Assembly (NCBI RefSeq): GCF_050947335.1
Contig: NC_134993.1
Coordinates: 7,812,001-7,876,000, forward strand
DNA length: 64,000 bases
Reading direction: 5' to 3'
Source: Megachile rotundata
Taxonomy: Eukaryota; Arthropoda; Insecta; Hymenoptera; Megachilidae
Shown here: positions 36,950-47,425 of the stretch, in pieces
Layout of the letters: every line of letters begins with the position of its first letter
Position numbering within the stretch: the stretch's first letter is position 1
Notes under the pieces: model-generated
Told to the model about the DNA's origin: nothing
The model's database searches: none
The model's input: the letters and a program-made list of their open reading frames with translations, nothing else
Program-made: the position numbers and the translations under genes

Positions 36950-37178
36950 TAAATGCTATCAATTTTATCAGTATTATCAATATTATCAATTTCGTCAATA
37001 CTATTAATATTATCAATTTTATCAATATTATCGATAATATCAATATTATGAATATTATCAATACTATCAACATGGTCAATGTTATCTGTCTTATCAATAC
37101 TGTTAATATTATCAATATTATCGATACTACCAATACTACCAATACTATCAATACTATCAATACTATCATACTATCTAT
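36950..37178. repeat. 9-bp array, TATCAATAT type
   Basis: About 23 units of TATCAATAT, TATCAATTT, TATCAATAC and TACCAATAC. It overlaps the inner end of the left arm of element E. The matching right arm (38168-38240) carries only a few such units, so the array expanded after the element formed. The frame 36909-37169 is an artefact. Confidence 0.92.
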
Positions 37179-38167
37179 ATATTAACAAAATTGTGTACAT
37201 TATATACATTTCTTTTAAATAAAACTCTATTTAAAGATCTATGACGTTTTGCACATTAATCACATTGATTTTTTGCAAATAAAATGGCGGGCTATAAAAC
37301 ATTAAACTTCTACCGCAATTTGATGACATGAAACTACCAAAAATTTTAACTAAAACCAAATTTTGCTAAAATTCATTACTCCTCCTACATTTTTCGTAAA
37401 CATTTTAATTAAAAACTTGACAATTTTCAAAACATCTTATCGATTACTTTATTCATATGACACCACAATTTTTCGCTAAAAATATAAATGAAAAATTTGT
37501 CTTATCATTTCCAACAAACATTAAACTACAAATGGTGCTACTTTACGATCAGATTTATATCACCAAACCGTAGCAGACTTTAGAGGTTCTAAAATCAATC
37601 ATAATCCTCTATAACTGACCAACAACCATTTTGTATCCAAAATATCAATAAACTGTTTATGCCGTCGTTTTCGCGGTACTTTAGGTTTCAAATTGATATA
37701 ACACTCGTTATTTTACGATAATTTTATGACGTCTGTGTCGCACTTTTAACGTCTCTTAGTTAACACACCTTGTTACAAGAAAAGAAGGTGGCTTAACTTT
37801 ACTAAGTTAATTGGTGACTTGAATTAACTTTACTAAGTTAACCAGTTAACTGTGGCGATCTTTTTGCAAAACGCGCACCAGTGTGTATCGCGATAATCAA
37901 GCGATGACAAGTTAGCTCTCAAGAATTTATGAATCCATCTCAAATCATTTACACATTTTATTTGTTTGTTTCATTTCGTGTTGACCTCTAAACATTTTAA
38001 ACATATTACAATTTACGAATATAATTTAGTTTTCGCCAAAATTACAATTTAAATATCAAAATTGTAACAAAATTTTACGCATGACGGATATAGTCGTCAT
38101 GACACAAAATTCTGCCACATCTCCATGACGGATATAGTCGTCAAACACACTTCACTGGTTAATTAAG
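37179..38167. other. Interior of element E
   Basis: AT-rich, no open frame of note. A tandem pair TAACTTTACTAAGTTAA lies near 37795-37845. The sequence CATGACGGATATAGTCGTCA is present twice, at 38080-38099 and 38124-38143. Confidence 0.55.
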
Positions 38168-38333
38168 TTTATTGATAAAATTTATAATATTAATAGTATT
38201 GACGATATTGATAATATTGATAATACTGGTAAACTTGATAGCATTTATAAATTATTATATAAAATTCATTGCAAATGTGTAATTAAATTATGCTTTATAA
38301 AAAGCATGAATGGACATTCTAACATAGTACAAT

Positions 38334-39241
38334 CACAGTATAAGAAAGCACAGTAGGTTCACTCTGCCCAAAAGTGGTCTAATATTTGTCACTCGCGCAT
38401 GACCGAATCGCACAACCAGCAACATGGTGGTTGTGAATAGCTGGTAATAGCACATGTGCTCGTTATTATTGCCACCTACTTTTTCAAATAAATAAATAAA
38501 TATATATATAAAGTTTGAAGCAAACTGGTGTTATATAAAAGGCTGTCAAAGTGCAACAAGTGAAAAACGTGGAATAAAAAAAACTTTGTTTAGATTCCCG
38601 AAAGATGTAGAAAGGTTAGTTTATTATGTTACTTATCTTGTATTTATTATAGCTTTTAAGGGAGAGTGCATGAATTTATTATTTATTCATTATATTAATT
38701 AATTAATATTCCTAAATATTTTTAGGTATACATCAATAAACTGAAATTAAGAAAGAAAAAGAAGAATTCAGCATCTAAATCACATTATGACTGATGGATC
38801 AAAGATGGATACACATTTGTCAATATTATGATTATCAGATTATATTTTTCTAACGTCGTTTATAACGACGTAGGAAGCACGTATTTATTAATTATTGTAT
38901 ATAATAATTGTATTCTTATACAATGATTTTGATGAAATTGTATTTTAATTAAAAATAAATTAATACATATGCACAACAAAATAAACACAAAGGTGTTAAT
39001 TATTTGTAAATATACACAATAATTTATGTACTATATAATTACAATAGCTCTAACTTTCTTCCCATCAAGTGAGTTATTACTCTAATGTCTTATTTTCTTT
39101 TAAAATATTTAGTAAAATTCTTTCTTTCTGTTTGTGTCTTTCAAATTAGAGCCCGCGCACAACCAGCAACATGGCGATCTTTTAGTCATGAGATCAAAGG
39201 TGCCGACACGGAGTAAACCTACTGTGCTTTCTTATACTGTG
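38334..39241 (+). mobile_element. P-like DNA transposon nested in element E
   Basis: Terminal inverted repeats begin CACAGTATAAGAAAGCACAG at 38334, with the complement ending at 39241, matching for about 30 bp. The flanks duplicate GTACAAT (38327-38333 and 39242-39248), while the undisturbed left arm of E shows a single GTACAA at this place. A THAP-like coding segment lies near the left end. P elements carry an N-terminal THAP domain and about 30-bp inverted repeats but normally duplicate 8 bp, so the assignment is probable rather than certain. CGCACAACCAGCAACATGG occurs near both ends in direct orientation (about 38410 and 39155). Only 908 bp, so non-autonomous. Confidence 0.85.
38511..38745 (+). 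pseudogene. THAP-domain exon remnant of a P-like transposase
   Basis: The plus strand reads WCYIKGCQSATSEKRGIKKT and then LFRFPKDVE. Two Cys, four residues apart (codons 38529-38531 and 38544-38546), and the FRFP(K/R)D block are the hallmarks of the first half of a THAP zinc-finger, a DNA-binding domain used by P-element transposases. The frame has no ATG upstream before a stop. AAAG|GTTAGT at 38614-38615 looks like a 5' splice site and TTTTAG at 38725 a 3' site. Joining them continues only a few codons to a stop, and the Trp and C-terminal Cys-His expected further on are absent. This is a truncated, inactive relic. Confidence 0.75.
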
Positions 39242-39277
39242 GTACAATAAAGAGTGAACTGAAATATGTAACATACA

Positions 39278-39520
39278 GAAATGAGGGATCGGTTTGTTCG
39301 AGGGTCGTCGGGTACGATCGGGCGCGATCGGGCGAGCGGGCGACTCGCACAATTGGCGCCAAGATAATTCGGCGTTACCATGATTTGGCGCGGAAAATTA
39401 GCGGGAGAAAGATCGCGGGGCATTTGTTTCCTTTTACGCGGGAACCAAGGGAGAATGAGGAAAACGGTGTGGCGTCGCGAGGCAGTCGTGTCGTAACGGT
39501 TGAAGTAGTAAGTTGTCCGG
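39278..39520. other. GC-rich, CpG-rich unique block
   Basis: Sharply GC-richer than anything nearby, with GATCGGGCGCGATCGGGCGA and several CGCG and GGCG motifs. Minus-strand frame 39232-39423 overlaps it but has no motif. It could be a regulatory element or promoter; nothing in the sequence decides. Confidence 0.4.
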
Positions 39521-40559
39521 AAAAGTCGTTGTATAATTGTCTGTAATTGATTTTTTATTCCTATTAAGTTATTAAAACTATTTTGTTATTCTTATTCCCA
39601 AAAAACAGTAATCCGTTATCCTCGATTATTTCGATTCTACAGAAATACAATACTCCTTAACAAAAATGTCTTTATTAATATGTAACAATAAAATAAATAA
39701 AAAAATATACAACAATAAAAAATGAATAAAAATCTTTGTATACAACAATTTAATAAAAAATGTTTGAAAACATTTGCATTAACATACAATTAAAAAATGA
39801 ACAGAAAAATATGCAAGACTAAAATAAAAAATTAACAAAATTAATATTTGATATACAATTTCATATTTATGACAACAAAATTATTTAAAAATTATAATTC
39901 TCTAAAAACATAATAAATGAATGTATACAACCTGAAGAAAAATATTGAACTATTAAATCACATTGCTCAATCACTGAATTCTTATAATATGGGATGAAAT
40001 TATATCAAATTAATAGATCTTTGACAAGTTTCAAATTCAAGAGTTAATTCAAAAGAACGTCTTTAGATTTACTGATCATTGAAATTTATGGTTCACTATA
40101 GACTCACCATTTCTTGTACTCTGTTAAGATAAATAGCCATTAAAGTCTTGACATTTATAATCGACAACAGATTTGTAGATTCTTGTCCTCACAACCTTCC
40201 TAATACTATAGTCTTCTATTAACATAGTAACAATAATTCTTCATCAATTTTTTTATTACGTGTAACCATTATGGTCGTTAAAACGTTTAAATGGAACTGA
40301 TCGAGATTGAATGAAATTATGGCTCTGGGTCAGAGATGAGCATGAAATCGCTAAAAGATTAATAATGTTAGACTTGTTTGGAAACTAGTGAATATTCTAC
40401 TAATACTTTCTTGTCTACAGGGTTTTTTTAAAAGGAATAGTAGATAATTTAGGGAATTGTGGGATATTTCTGCGGCAATTTTGATGCCAAAGATTTTTTG
40501 TAAATATTGTTATTTAAATTCATAAATTTTTGACGGATGTTATTTGCATCGATAAATTT
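39521..40559. other. AT-rich unique DNA, no feature seen
   Basis: AAAAAATATACAACAATAAA-type low complexity at 39660-39850; otherwise unremarkable. Confidence 0.4.
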
Positions 40560-41105
40560 TCTAATTTTCTAGTTTTTTAGTTTACTAGTTTCCTAATTTC
40601 CTAGTTTCCCAATTTCCTAGTTTCCTAATTTCCTAATTTCCTAGTTTCGTAGTTTCCTCATTTTCTAATTTCCTAATTCCCCAGTTTCTTAATGTCGCAA
40701 TTTCCTAACTTGCTATTATCCTAGTTTTCTAATGTTCTACCTTGCTAGTTTACTTATTTCCTAGTTTTCTAGTTTCCTAATATTCTAATTTTCTAATTTC
40801 CTAATTTCCTAATTTCCTAGCTTGTTAGTTTCCTAATTTCCTAATTTCCTAATTTCCTAATTTCTTAATTTGCTAGTGTACTAGTTTACTAATTTCTTAA
40901 TTTGCTAGTGTACTAGTTTACTAATTTGCTAATTTGCTAGTTTGCTAGGTTGCTAGTTTCCTAGTTCGCTAGTTTCCTAGTTTACCACTTTCCTAGTTGG
41001 CTAGTTTCGTAGTTTGCTAGTTTTCTAGTTTGTTAGTTTCCTAATTTCCTAGTTTACTAGTTTACTAATTTCCTAATTTCCTAATTTCCTAATTTCCTAA
41101 TTTTC
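40560..41105. repeat. TTTCCTAA/TTTCCTAG octamer array, about 540 bp
   Basis: Period 8 bp, with TTTCCTAA, TTTCCTAG, TTTGCTAG and TTTACTAG variants in local runs. Same unit as the short array at 1085-1245. Confidence 0.93.
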
Positions 41106-41677
41106 TGCTAAAGTCTCTCATATCTTGTCCTAAAAATGTTTTTTAAGTAATTCGCCATCATTGAAATTGACTCTGACATATTGCTCTGACACCAGAAGGT
41201 TATTAACTTTGTTTATTATTTATTAATTACTAATAGAAATATAAACAATTGTTATGTTACTTCTGTACATTGATTTAGGCATAATACTTTTATGGTATGA
41301 TTTATGTACTTTGACAGAATTAATTTTATACAATGTACTAAATTTTTAGAGGGTGAGCGGAAAAAAAGAATGCTGTAAAACTACCCTAATGTATATACAA
41401 AAATAGAGATAATATTAAACTGATACCAAAAATAATTAAACTAAAAAATATCAAAAATTTCCTCTTGAATAAATAATTACAAAATTTGTTAGTACATTAT
41501 ATTTTTTTATCGATTTCATACTTATTTTCCAAACCTTTATATAATTCATAAAAAAAGCGATATTCAATAAATTAAAAACAAACTACATATACCATTGCAC
41601 AGTATTAAAATTAGTTATAATTCTCTAAATTATAATTATTCGTAAAAAAATTGTGATTCCTGTGTTTTAATATCAAT
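41106..41677. other. AT-rich unique DNA, no feature seen
   Basis: No frame or element recognised. Confidence 0.4.
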
Positions 41678-42028
41678 TCATAGAAATATATCTTCGGCAA
41701 ATGTTTTCAATATTTTCCAGCATCGCATTTTCCACGAATAATTTAAACGAGCTTGGTGGCAAAGTTTGTTAATTAAAAACAATACTTCATACGCAGTTGT
41801 GCGCCGATGTTTAATTTTTGAAACTGTCAACGTTTGAAAAAATGCCAATTTATTCGGGGGTGTTAAATGTTTATAGAGTCGAACGTAGGGAAAAAAATTA
41901 CCTGTGTCGATGTCATAAATTTCCTTCCAATGGAAAGGTTCTTTATTATTTCGTTCGCTATCTCCGATCGAGATAACAAACCGTTTTACGTGCAGATACG
42001 CGAAATCACCTGTGACCTGGCTACTCAT
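41678..42028 (-). CDS. Unconfirmed ATG-initiated open frame, 116 codons
   Basis: The longest non-repetitive frame in the window that can start at ATG (codon at 42026-42028). It begins MSSQVTGDFAYLHVKRFVIS and ends KTFAEDIFL. I recognise no domain, signal peptide or membrane segment, and no close paralogue in the window. Third codon positions are not obviously different from the neighbourhood. An ACAGGTAAT at about 41900-41908 on the coding strand resembles a 5' splice site, so it could equally be a piece of an exon. A plus-strand frame (41867-42094) overlaps it. Most likely a chance frame. Confidence 0.15.
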   Translation of the reverse strand: MSSQVTGDFAYLHVKRFVISIGDSERNNKEPFHWKEIYDIDTGNFFPYVRLYKHLTPPNKLAFFQTLTVSKIKHRRTTAYEVLFLINKLCHQARLNYSWKMRCWKILKTFAEDIFL

Positions 42029-42031
42029 CAA

Positions 42032-42436
42032 TTAAAGATTGATAATACAGATATCATCAAACGTGATTATTTTATAAACAGCTCAGACATTTAGTGACAG
42101 ATCCAATTTGCATCTTTCATTCGGTACAGAAAGTTTGATATCTATTTTTGTCGTGTTTTAAAAAGTATGCGAAGACTTATTGATTTTGAATTAAATTTAT
42201 TTGCTCCAACGAGCTCACGTTGGATTTTCATTTGCATTTAAATGGAGAATGATGCTGTACACGTGTGCACTCTTTGTTTAAATAAAATATTCATTCGCCG
42301 ACGGAAAATAGATAAATAGGGATCGTTTAATGTTTGAAAAATACGCTCTCCATATATGCGTTTGTAAGCCCTGATAGATTTACATGCAGTGAGTAATAAA
42401 ATTATTAAACTTGTTCGTATAAATAAGCGATTTTAT
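42032..42436. other. Unique DNA, no feature seen
   Basis: Nothing recognised between the open frame and repeat A copy 3. Confidence 0.4.
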
Positions 42437-43182
42437 AGTCCCTGCTTATCGAATGACCACTATAAATTTTTAGTATTTTTCATGTTTTGCGTAAAAGGAC
42501 TGTTTAAATTGTAATTATAAAATTTATTAGGTACCATGATTACTATTGTACATAACATTAATACATGTTAATATCAAACACAAAAATAATAGTAAAAGAA
42601 CTAGTCAATATTAATGTTTGAGGACAGCCATTTAAATCATAAGGAGCCATTTTCTTTAAAGATAGCTAGCATAACGCTAACATAACCTCTTTTCACTGCT
42701 TATTAAGTACAGTCCCTGAGCACCGAATTACCACTACAAATTTCCAATATTTTTCACGTTTTCCGTAAAATTAAAAGGCGTGTTTAAATTGTAATTATAT
42801 AATTTATAAGTTACCATGATATATTACTACTGTATATAACATTAACACATGTTAATATCTTGTATTTCCGCCCTTTGCTTTGGTCATAGCTAGTATCGGA
42901 CATGCTCTGTATACATTGATCATATGCTTTATATCTTCATTATTTTCCCAAATATCTGTAATTCTTTTCAACTCAGAAAATTTGATTGAAGAGTTGTAAA
43001 CTAGTCTTTTAAGTAGGCAGACATTTTCTGTGGCATTCAAATTTCACTTCTAACGCTATCGATACTCGAGCTTAACTTAAACGCTCGCACGGCCCTTAGT
43101 CGCTCATCACACAATTTATTATCACGATAACAAATTGCTATGTATATGTTATCAACATACTTAGTAATAATTTTACATGACC
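42437..43182 (-). repeat. Interspersed repeat A, copy 3
   Basis: The complement matches copies at 2034 and 34284. It keeps the short open frame (42852-43043, no ATG) with ITDIWENNED and INVYRACP. The terminal direct repeat is longer here: after the second CATGTTAAT junction (about 42555) it continues another 120 bp, to the segment equivalent to GTGGTAATTCGG. Copies therefore end at different points of the ~280-bp repeat. Confidence 0.87.
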
Positions 43183-43479
43183 AGGACTATACAGTGATGT
43201 AATTGATTTTGAGCAAAATGTAGATATTTTGGATTTTTGTTATTTTTTATTAAATTATTATGTTAAATTAGTTCATTCTATTAGTTTGTTATAACTATTT
43301 TATTAAATTATTATATTTTATTATTTTTAGTTCTTTTATTTTTATTGATGTTATAGAGTTGTTGAGTGTATATTTACAATTTGAGGAAGAAAATACAATA
43401 ATATTTGATGTAATTAAGTTTTCCATAAGAAAAAGTAAATACAAAATGAAAAGAAACACTAGGTAAACATGGAAAATGT
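43183..43479. other. AT-rich unique DNA, no feature seen
   Basis: TTATTAAATTATTATG-type sequence only. Confidence 0.4.
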
Positions 43480-43790
43480 TTCGAAATATAATTCAACATT
43501 TCAATATTTCAAAATCTCAATATCTCAATATCTCAATATCTCAATATTCCAAAATTCCAAAATTCCAAAATTCCAAAAATTTCAAAATTCTAAAATTCCA
43601 GAATTCCAGAATTCCAGAATTCCAAAATTCCAGAATCTCAAAATTCCAGGGTACTAAAATTGCAAAATTGCAAAATTTCAAAATTCCAAAATTCCAAATT
43701 CCCAAAACTCTACAATTCTCAAATTCCCAATTTCCAAAGTCCCAATATGTCAACATTCCATGAAAAATGTCACAAATGTCAATATTCCAG
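43480..43790. repeat. ATCTCAAT / CCAAAATT / TTCCAGAA octamer array
   Basis: Three successive blocks with the same 8-bp period but different units: ATCTCAAT (43510-43545), CCAAAATT (43548-43590) and TTCCAGAA (43600-43640), then decay. All open frames here (43469-43854, both strands) are artefacts. Confidence 0.92.
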
Positions 43791-44719
43791 CACCGTAAAC
43801 CCTCAAACTTCAACAGCTCCAACTTCCAAAAGTACCACCATCAAGTACTCATAAATTCTCAAGTCCTACATTGTCGACTAACAAATACATAACCTACTGT
43901 AATGATTAAACGATAAATTGTGAGTACGCTAAACAACAGCTTGGGTGTGTACGTTCATAAAGAAAAATTATTAAAGACCCATTTAAAATTTACCAGACTA
44001 GTTTGATCGAGAGTTCTCGAACGCGTCTGCTCCTCTTTGAAGTGGCCAGCTACAGTCTTTCTATATATAAAACACGACTAACAGGACGCAGAAAGCAGAC
44101 GGTCGAAAATTCTCCCAAATATTTAATCGCGTCGGATCCCTGCTAGAAGCTTAGAAAGCGTTAACTCGATTTCTTATCATGCTCTGATAAATCTGGAAAA
44201 TTAAGCGTATTCTGGCTGGCCGCATTCGCGATTCCCTCCTTCCTTTCCCCGGCTACTTTTCACGGAACTGGAGGGATTAAAATTTGTCGGACGTTTCCTT
44301 GCCGGTCTTTGTCAGAATTAAATAATCGCGTCTCGACTTTAGAACTCGTGTCTCCTTCTGATGTAACAAACAACTCGTACCGACCAAATTAACAATTTAT
44401 TCCTAATTTTATTGAACTTAGAGTTTGCTGAATGAGAGGTAAACCGGTATAATTTAAAATATAAATTATATTATTAAATATAATAATAATACTAATAAAA
44501 TATATAATAATATTATATAATAATTTAACATATTAAATTTATTATATTTTATTTATATTATTATATTTTATATTTAATATATTAAATTATTATAATATCG
44601 TGGGGATGTAATGACAATTTTATACACCTGACATAGAAACAATTATAAGACAAGCATAGACGTATTTACAGAAATGCATTATGCGCGGGAAGTTCAAATA
44701 TTGGAAGTTCAAATATTGA
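43791..44719. other. Unique DNA, GC-richer 43990-44350; TAATA low complexity 44460-44600
   Basis: No gene or element is recognised. The GC-richer block contains no simple repeat. Confidence 0.4.
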
Positions 44720-44925
44720 TGCAATAAAAAATATATGATTCCATTTAAAAAAACAGTAATGATCTCCATATGCCCTTTACACGTCCACCTACAAAAAAAA
44801 AATACCACCAGTATATGCCCCCCTCAAAAGCATTCAACTTCATCTGAAACACTGTTTACTATGAGTAATAATAATGACGCAAATCTAGATGACAAAATGT
44901 GGTGAACCACCTTGTATATTATTCC
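44720..44925 (+). repeat. Truncated copy of the CAGGG-ended element C
   Basis: Matches the right half of 51099-51584: ATGCAATAAAAAATATATGA, TACGTCCACCTACAAAAAAA-like sequence, ATGAGTAATAATAATGACGC and the end GTGGTGAACCACCTTGTATA. The left half is missing. Confidence 0.85.
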
Positions 44926-45600
44926 TTGCATAATTATAATTGTTGGCAGCACTTATTTTGTGCAAAGTTAGTAACCGTAAGCCTCTAAAAGTACGTCATT
45001 TCCGAGAGAGCACTCAGCGTACGAGGAAGTAGAAGATCGGTGAAAGTGAACCTAGTAAAGCTGACAGATTATTTTGTATTTAAAGTGATGTTCTATTTTA
45101 AATTTAATAGTGTTGTTGTAAAAACCTCGTGTAAATAACCTGTTCTGTGCAATTTTGAGTGCGTAGTGAAAACGTTTCAGCAACGATTTACATGGTTAGG
45201 TTAGGTTATAACGTTCACTTATAATGTTCACTTATAAACCCTAACAGCTGTTGCACCCGATATCGATGCTTTTCATGTTTACAACGAATATACATAGTTC
45301 GAAAATGAGATCTTCGATGGGAAACGTGTAATTTGAAAGTCAACGATACCGGTGCATTTAATGGGTTTCCATTATGCCGGTTGTGTTCAGGCCCCAAACA
45401 ATGCTCTGCCATTTTCAGGCTAGTTTCTGCTTTGAGCAGAGTCGAAATTCACAGTGCTCGTATAGCGATATTCACTACTTTTGTCATTATGTATAGTTTG
45501 TCGAAAGCTGTCCGTTAAATCTGCCACGATTTGCATTTCCGCTCGGCGATCATCGAGTCCGATTCAATTCGCGAATTTTGTATCGAGCGTGAACTAATTT
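44926..45600. other. Unique GC-richer DNA with a GGTTAGGTTAGGTTA motif
   Basis: The motif lies at about 45194-45208. Opposite-strand frames 45215-45412 (ATG start, minus) and 45333-45518 overlap and share no known motif. Transcribed or conserved non-coding DNA is possible but not shown. Confidence 0.35.
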
Positions 45601-46505
45601 CGTCATGAAATGTATTGTAAACAGAAGTGCTTCAAAGAGATTTGGGTCACTTTACATAAATATTTGCCTGTGCATTTGTACGTGTTAAAATCGATGCATA
45701 TTTCTCGGAAAAAAATTTACGATTTGTTAAACAATATGCGGAAGTGTTTTTTTGCAAGGTTTATACATTTAATGATTTAAAAAAAGAATATTGTAGAACT
45801 TTTATTTGTGATAATGTTAAATATAGTTTTTCTGTATTAAAAATTTATTTGAGGAGAATTAATGTGATATTGTATTAGTAATATTATTTATATTTTTATT
45901 TTAATATATATTTATAAAAGTAAACCTTACATCGACTACAACACATAACAAAAAACAGAAAATGTATTATATTACACCGGATAACGTGTTAATTTTAAGC
46001 AATTGATTATACAAAGCCCACGCGTAAATGGCCGATTTAAAACATTAATTTAATTTATTACGAAAATGCGTAACAAATCGTTCGGGAAGTTTAACAAATT
46101 TCATTTACGCGTACCAGAAAGCGGAACCGACATAGTAATAAAATCGCCGTTTAATTCCGTGTTGTCGGTGTCATCGATTAATTCGTTTATAAATCGATGC
46201 GCTCGTCGAAACGCCCCGGAACAAGCGCGATTTAATTGCAAAGTGCAATCGAGTAAATTTTAACGATTAAAAGTGCGCGTCATGTGATCGCGACAGGACT
46301 CTTTGGTTTGTTTTTCTCTTTTGATCGATGCTAATTACGCCAATCTGACTGGTAATTTTCCTTAATTAATCTCGCAAACGAAACCGATTGATTAATTGTG
46401 CATACATTTATTAAATGTATTTACGATATCTTGTTTCGACTCCATGCTATTTAAGGTTTAATTGATTTGTTGCAAAGTGAAAATTTTAATTATCTAATAA
46501 TGACA
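45601..46505. other. Unique DNA, CpG-containing block 46020-46290
   Basis: Frame 46066-46263 starts at ATG and is free of low complexity, but it matches nothing I recognise. Confidence 0.35.
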
Positions 46506-46612
46506 AATTGTAATTGTGTAATAATAATAAATAATAGTAATAGTGATAATAATAAATAATAGTAATAGTAGTTAATAATTCTAATAATAGTTATAATAAT
46601 GAATTGTAATTG
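46506..46612. repeat. AATAATAGT simple repeat
   Basis: Interrupted trinucleotide-like repeat of AAT, AGT and GAT. Confidence 0.8.
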
Positions 46613-46683
46613 TGTTATAAATTCACAAATTTTTAAATTTTGTATTTTATGCAGTTTAAAATTTCAAATACTTTCTTAATTTT

Positions 46684-46910
46684 TGTTAGAACTTGTCAAC
46701 GCATGGCTATGTGCGGATGTTGTGGCAAGCATGATGTATGAAGTTTGATGCGTAAAATTGTGGGAGTCCCCATCTTTTGTTTCTCCCCCGACGCTCTCTC
46801 TGTCCTGATATAGCAAGTGCGCCGCGTGTCTTTTTCACTTTCTTGATATAATAAACTAATTCAGTGATATAAAGGTAATATTATTTTTATTTAAACCCAT
46901 AATTCTAACA
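46684..46910 (+). mobile_element. Solo LTR, 227 bp
   Basis: Begins TGTTAGAA and ends TTCTAACA, the inverted TG...CA termini of LTRs, and is flanked by ATTTT on both sides (46679-46683 and 46911-46915). The interior has a GC-richer core with CTCCCCCGACGCTC and an AATAAA-like ATAATAAAC near 46849. Not similar to the solo LTR pair at 2449 and 54370. It sits at the beginning of a 172-bp tandem repeat. Confidence 0.88.
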
Positions 46911-47425
46911 ATTTTTGAAAAATTGAATTGACAAATTCAAAATATTAAATCATTAAATTTCCACATTTGCAAATTTCAAAAATAATAAACCTCCAAATTA
47001 AAATATTTGTAAGTTTTATTATCTCAAATTTCATAACCTCAAATCTTCTATATTCTAAAATTTCAAATTTCTGATTTTTGTAATTTTTGAAAAATTGAAT
47101 TGACAAATTCAAAATATCAAATCACTAAATTTCCACATTTGCAAATTTTAAAAATAATAAACCTTCAAATTAAAAAATTTGTAAGTTTTATTGTCTAAAA
47201 TTTCATAACCTCGAATTCTTTATATTGCAAAATTCCAAATTCCTGATTTTCGTAATTTTTGAAAAATTAAATTATTAATTTCAGAATATCAAATCACAAA
47301 ATTTTCTAAATTACAACCCTTTAAATTTAAAAATTTTTTAATTTTGTTATCTCAAATTTCCCAAATTGTATAACCTCAAATTTCCTGCAAAATTTCAAAA
47401 TTTTTTAAATAACAAATTCCCAAAT
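46911..47425. repeat. 172-bp tandem repeat, about 3 units
   Basis: ATTTTTGAAAAATT recurs at 46911, 47083 and 47255, exactly 172 bp apart, each followed by AATTGACAAATTCAAAATAT or a variant. The sequence left of the solo LTR (46625-46683) resembles the end of a unit, so the LTR interrupted the array. Confidence 0.9.

Larger units (their letters stand above)
36833..39277. mobile_element. Inverted-repeat element E, interrupted by a P-like element
   Basis: Left arm starts TGTATGTTACATATTTCAG at 36833 and continues through TATGTTAGAATGTCCATTC, GCATAATTTAATTACAC and ATAAATGCTATCAA to about 37030. The complement of this whole series lies at about 38168-38333 and 39249-39277, the two right-arm parts being separated by a second transposon at 38334-39241. 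The inner end of each arm is a 9-bp array, long on the left and short on the right. The 1.1-kb centre has no recognisable coding sequence. Superfamily unknown; no target duplication identified. Confidence 0.85.

Noticed and set aside
45215..45518. ATG-started frames on opposite strands near a GGTTAGGTTAGG motif
   Set aside because: They overlap each other, are about 60 residues long and carry no recognisable domain.
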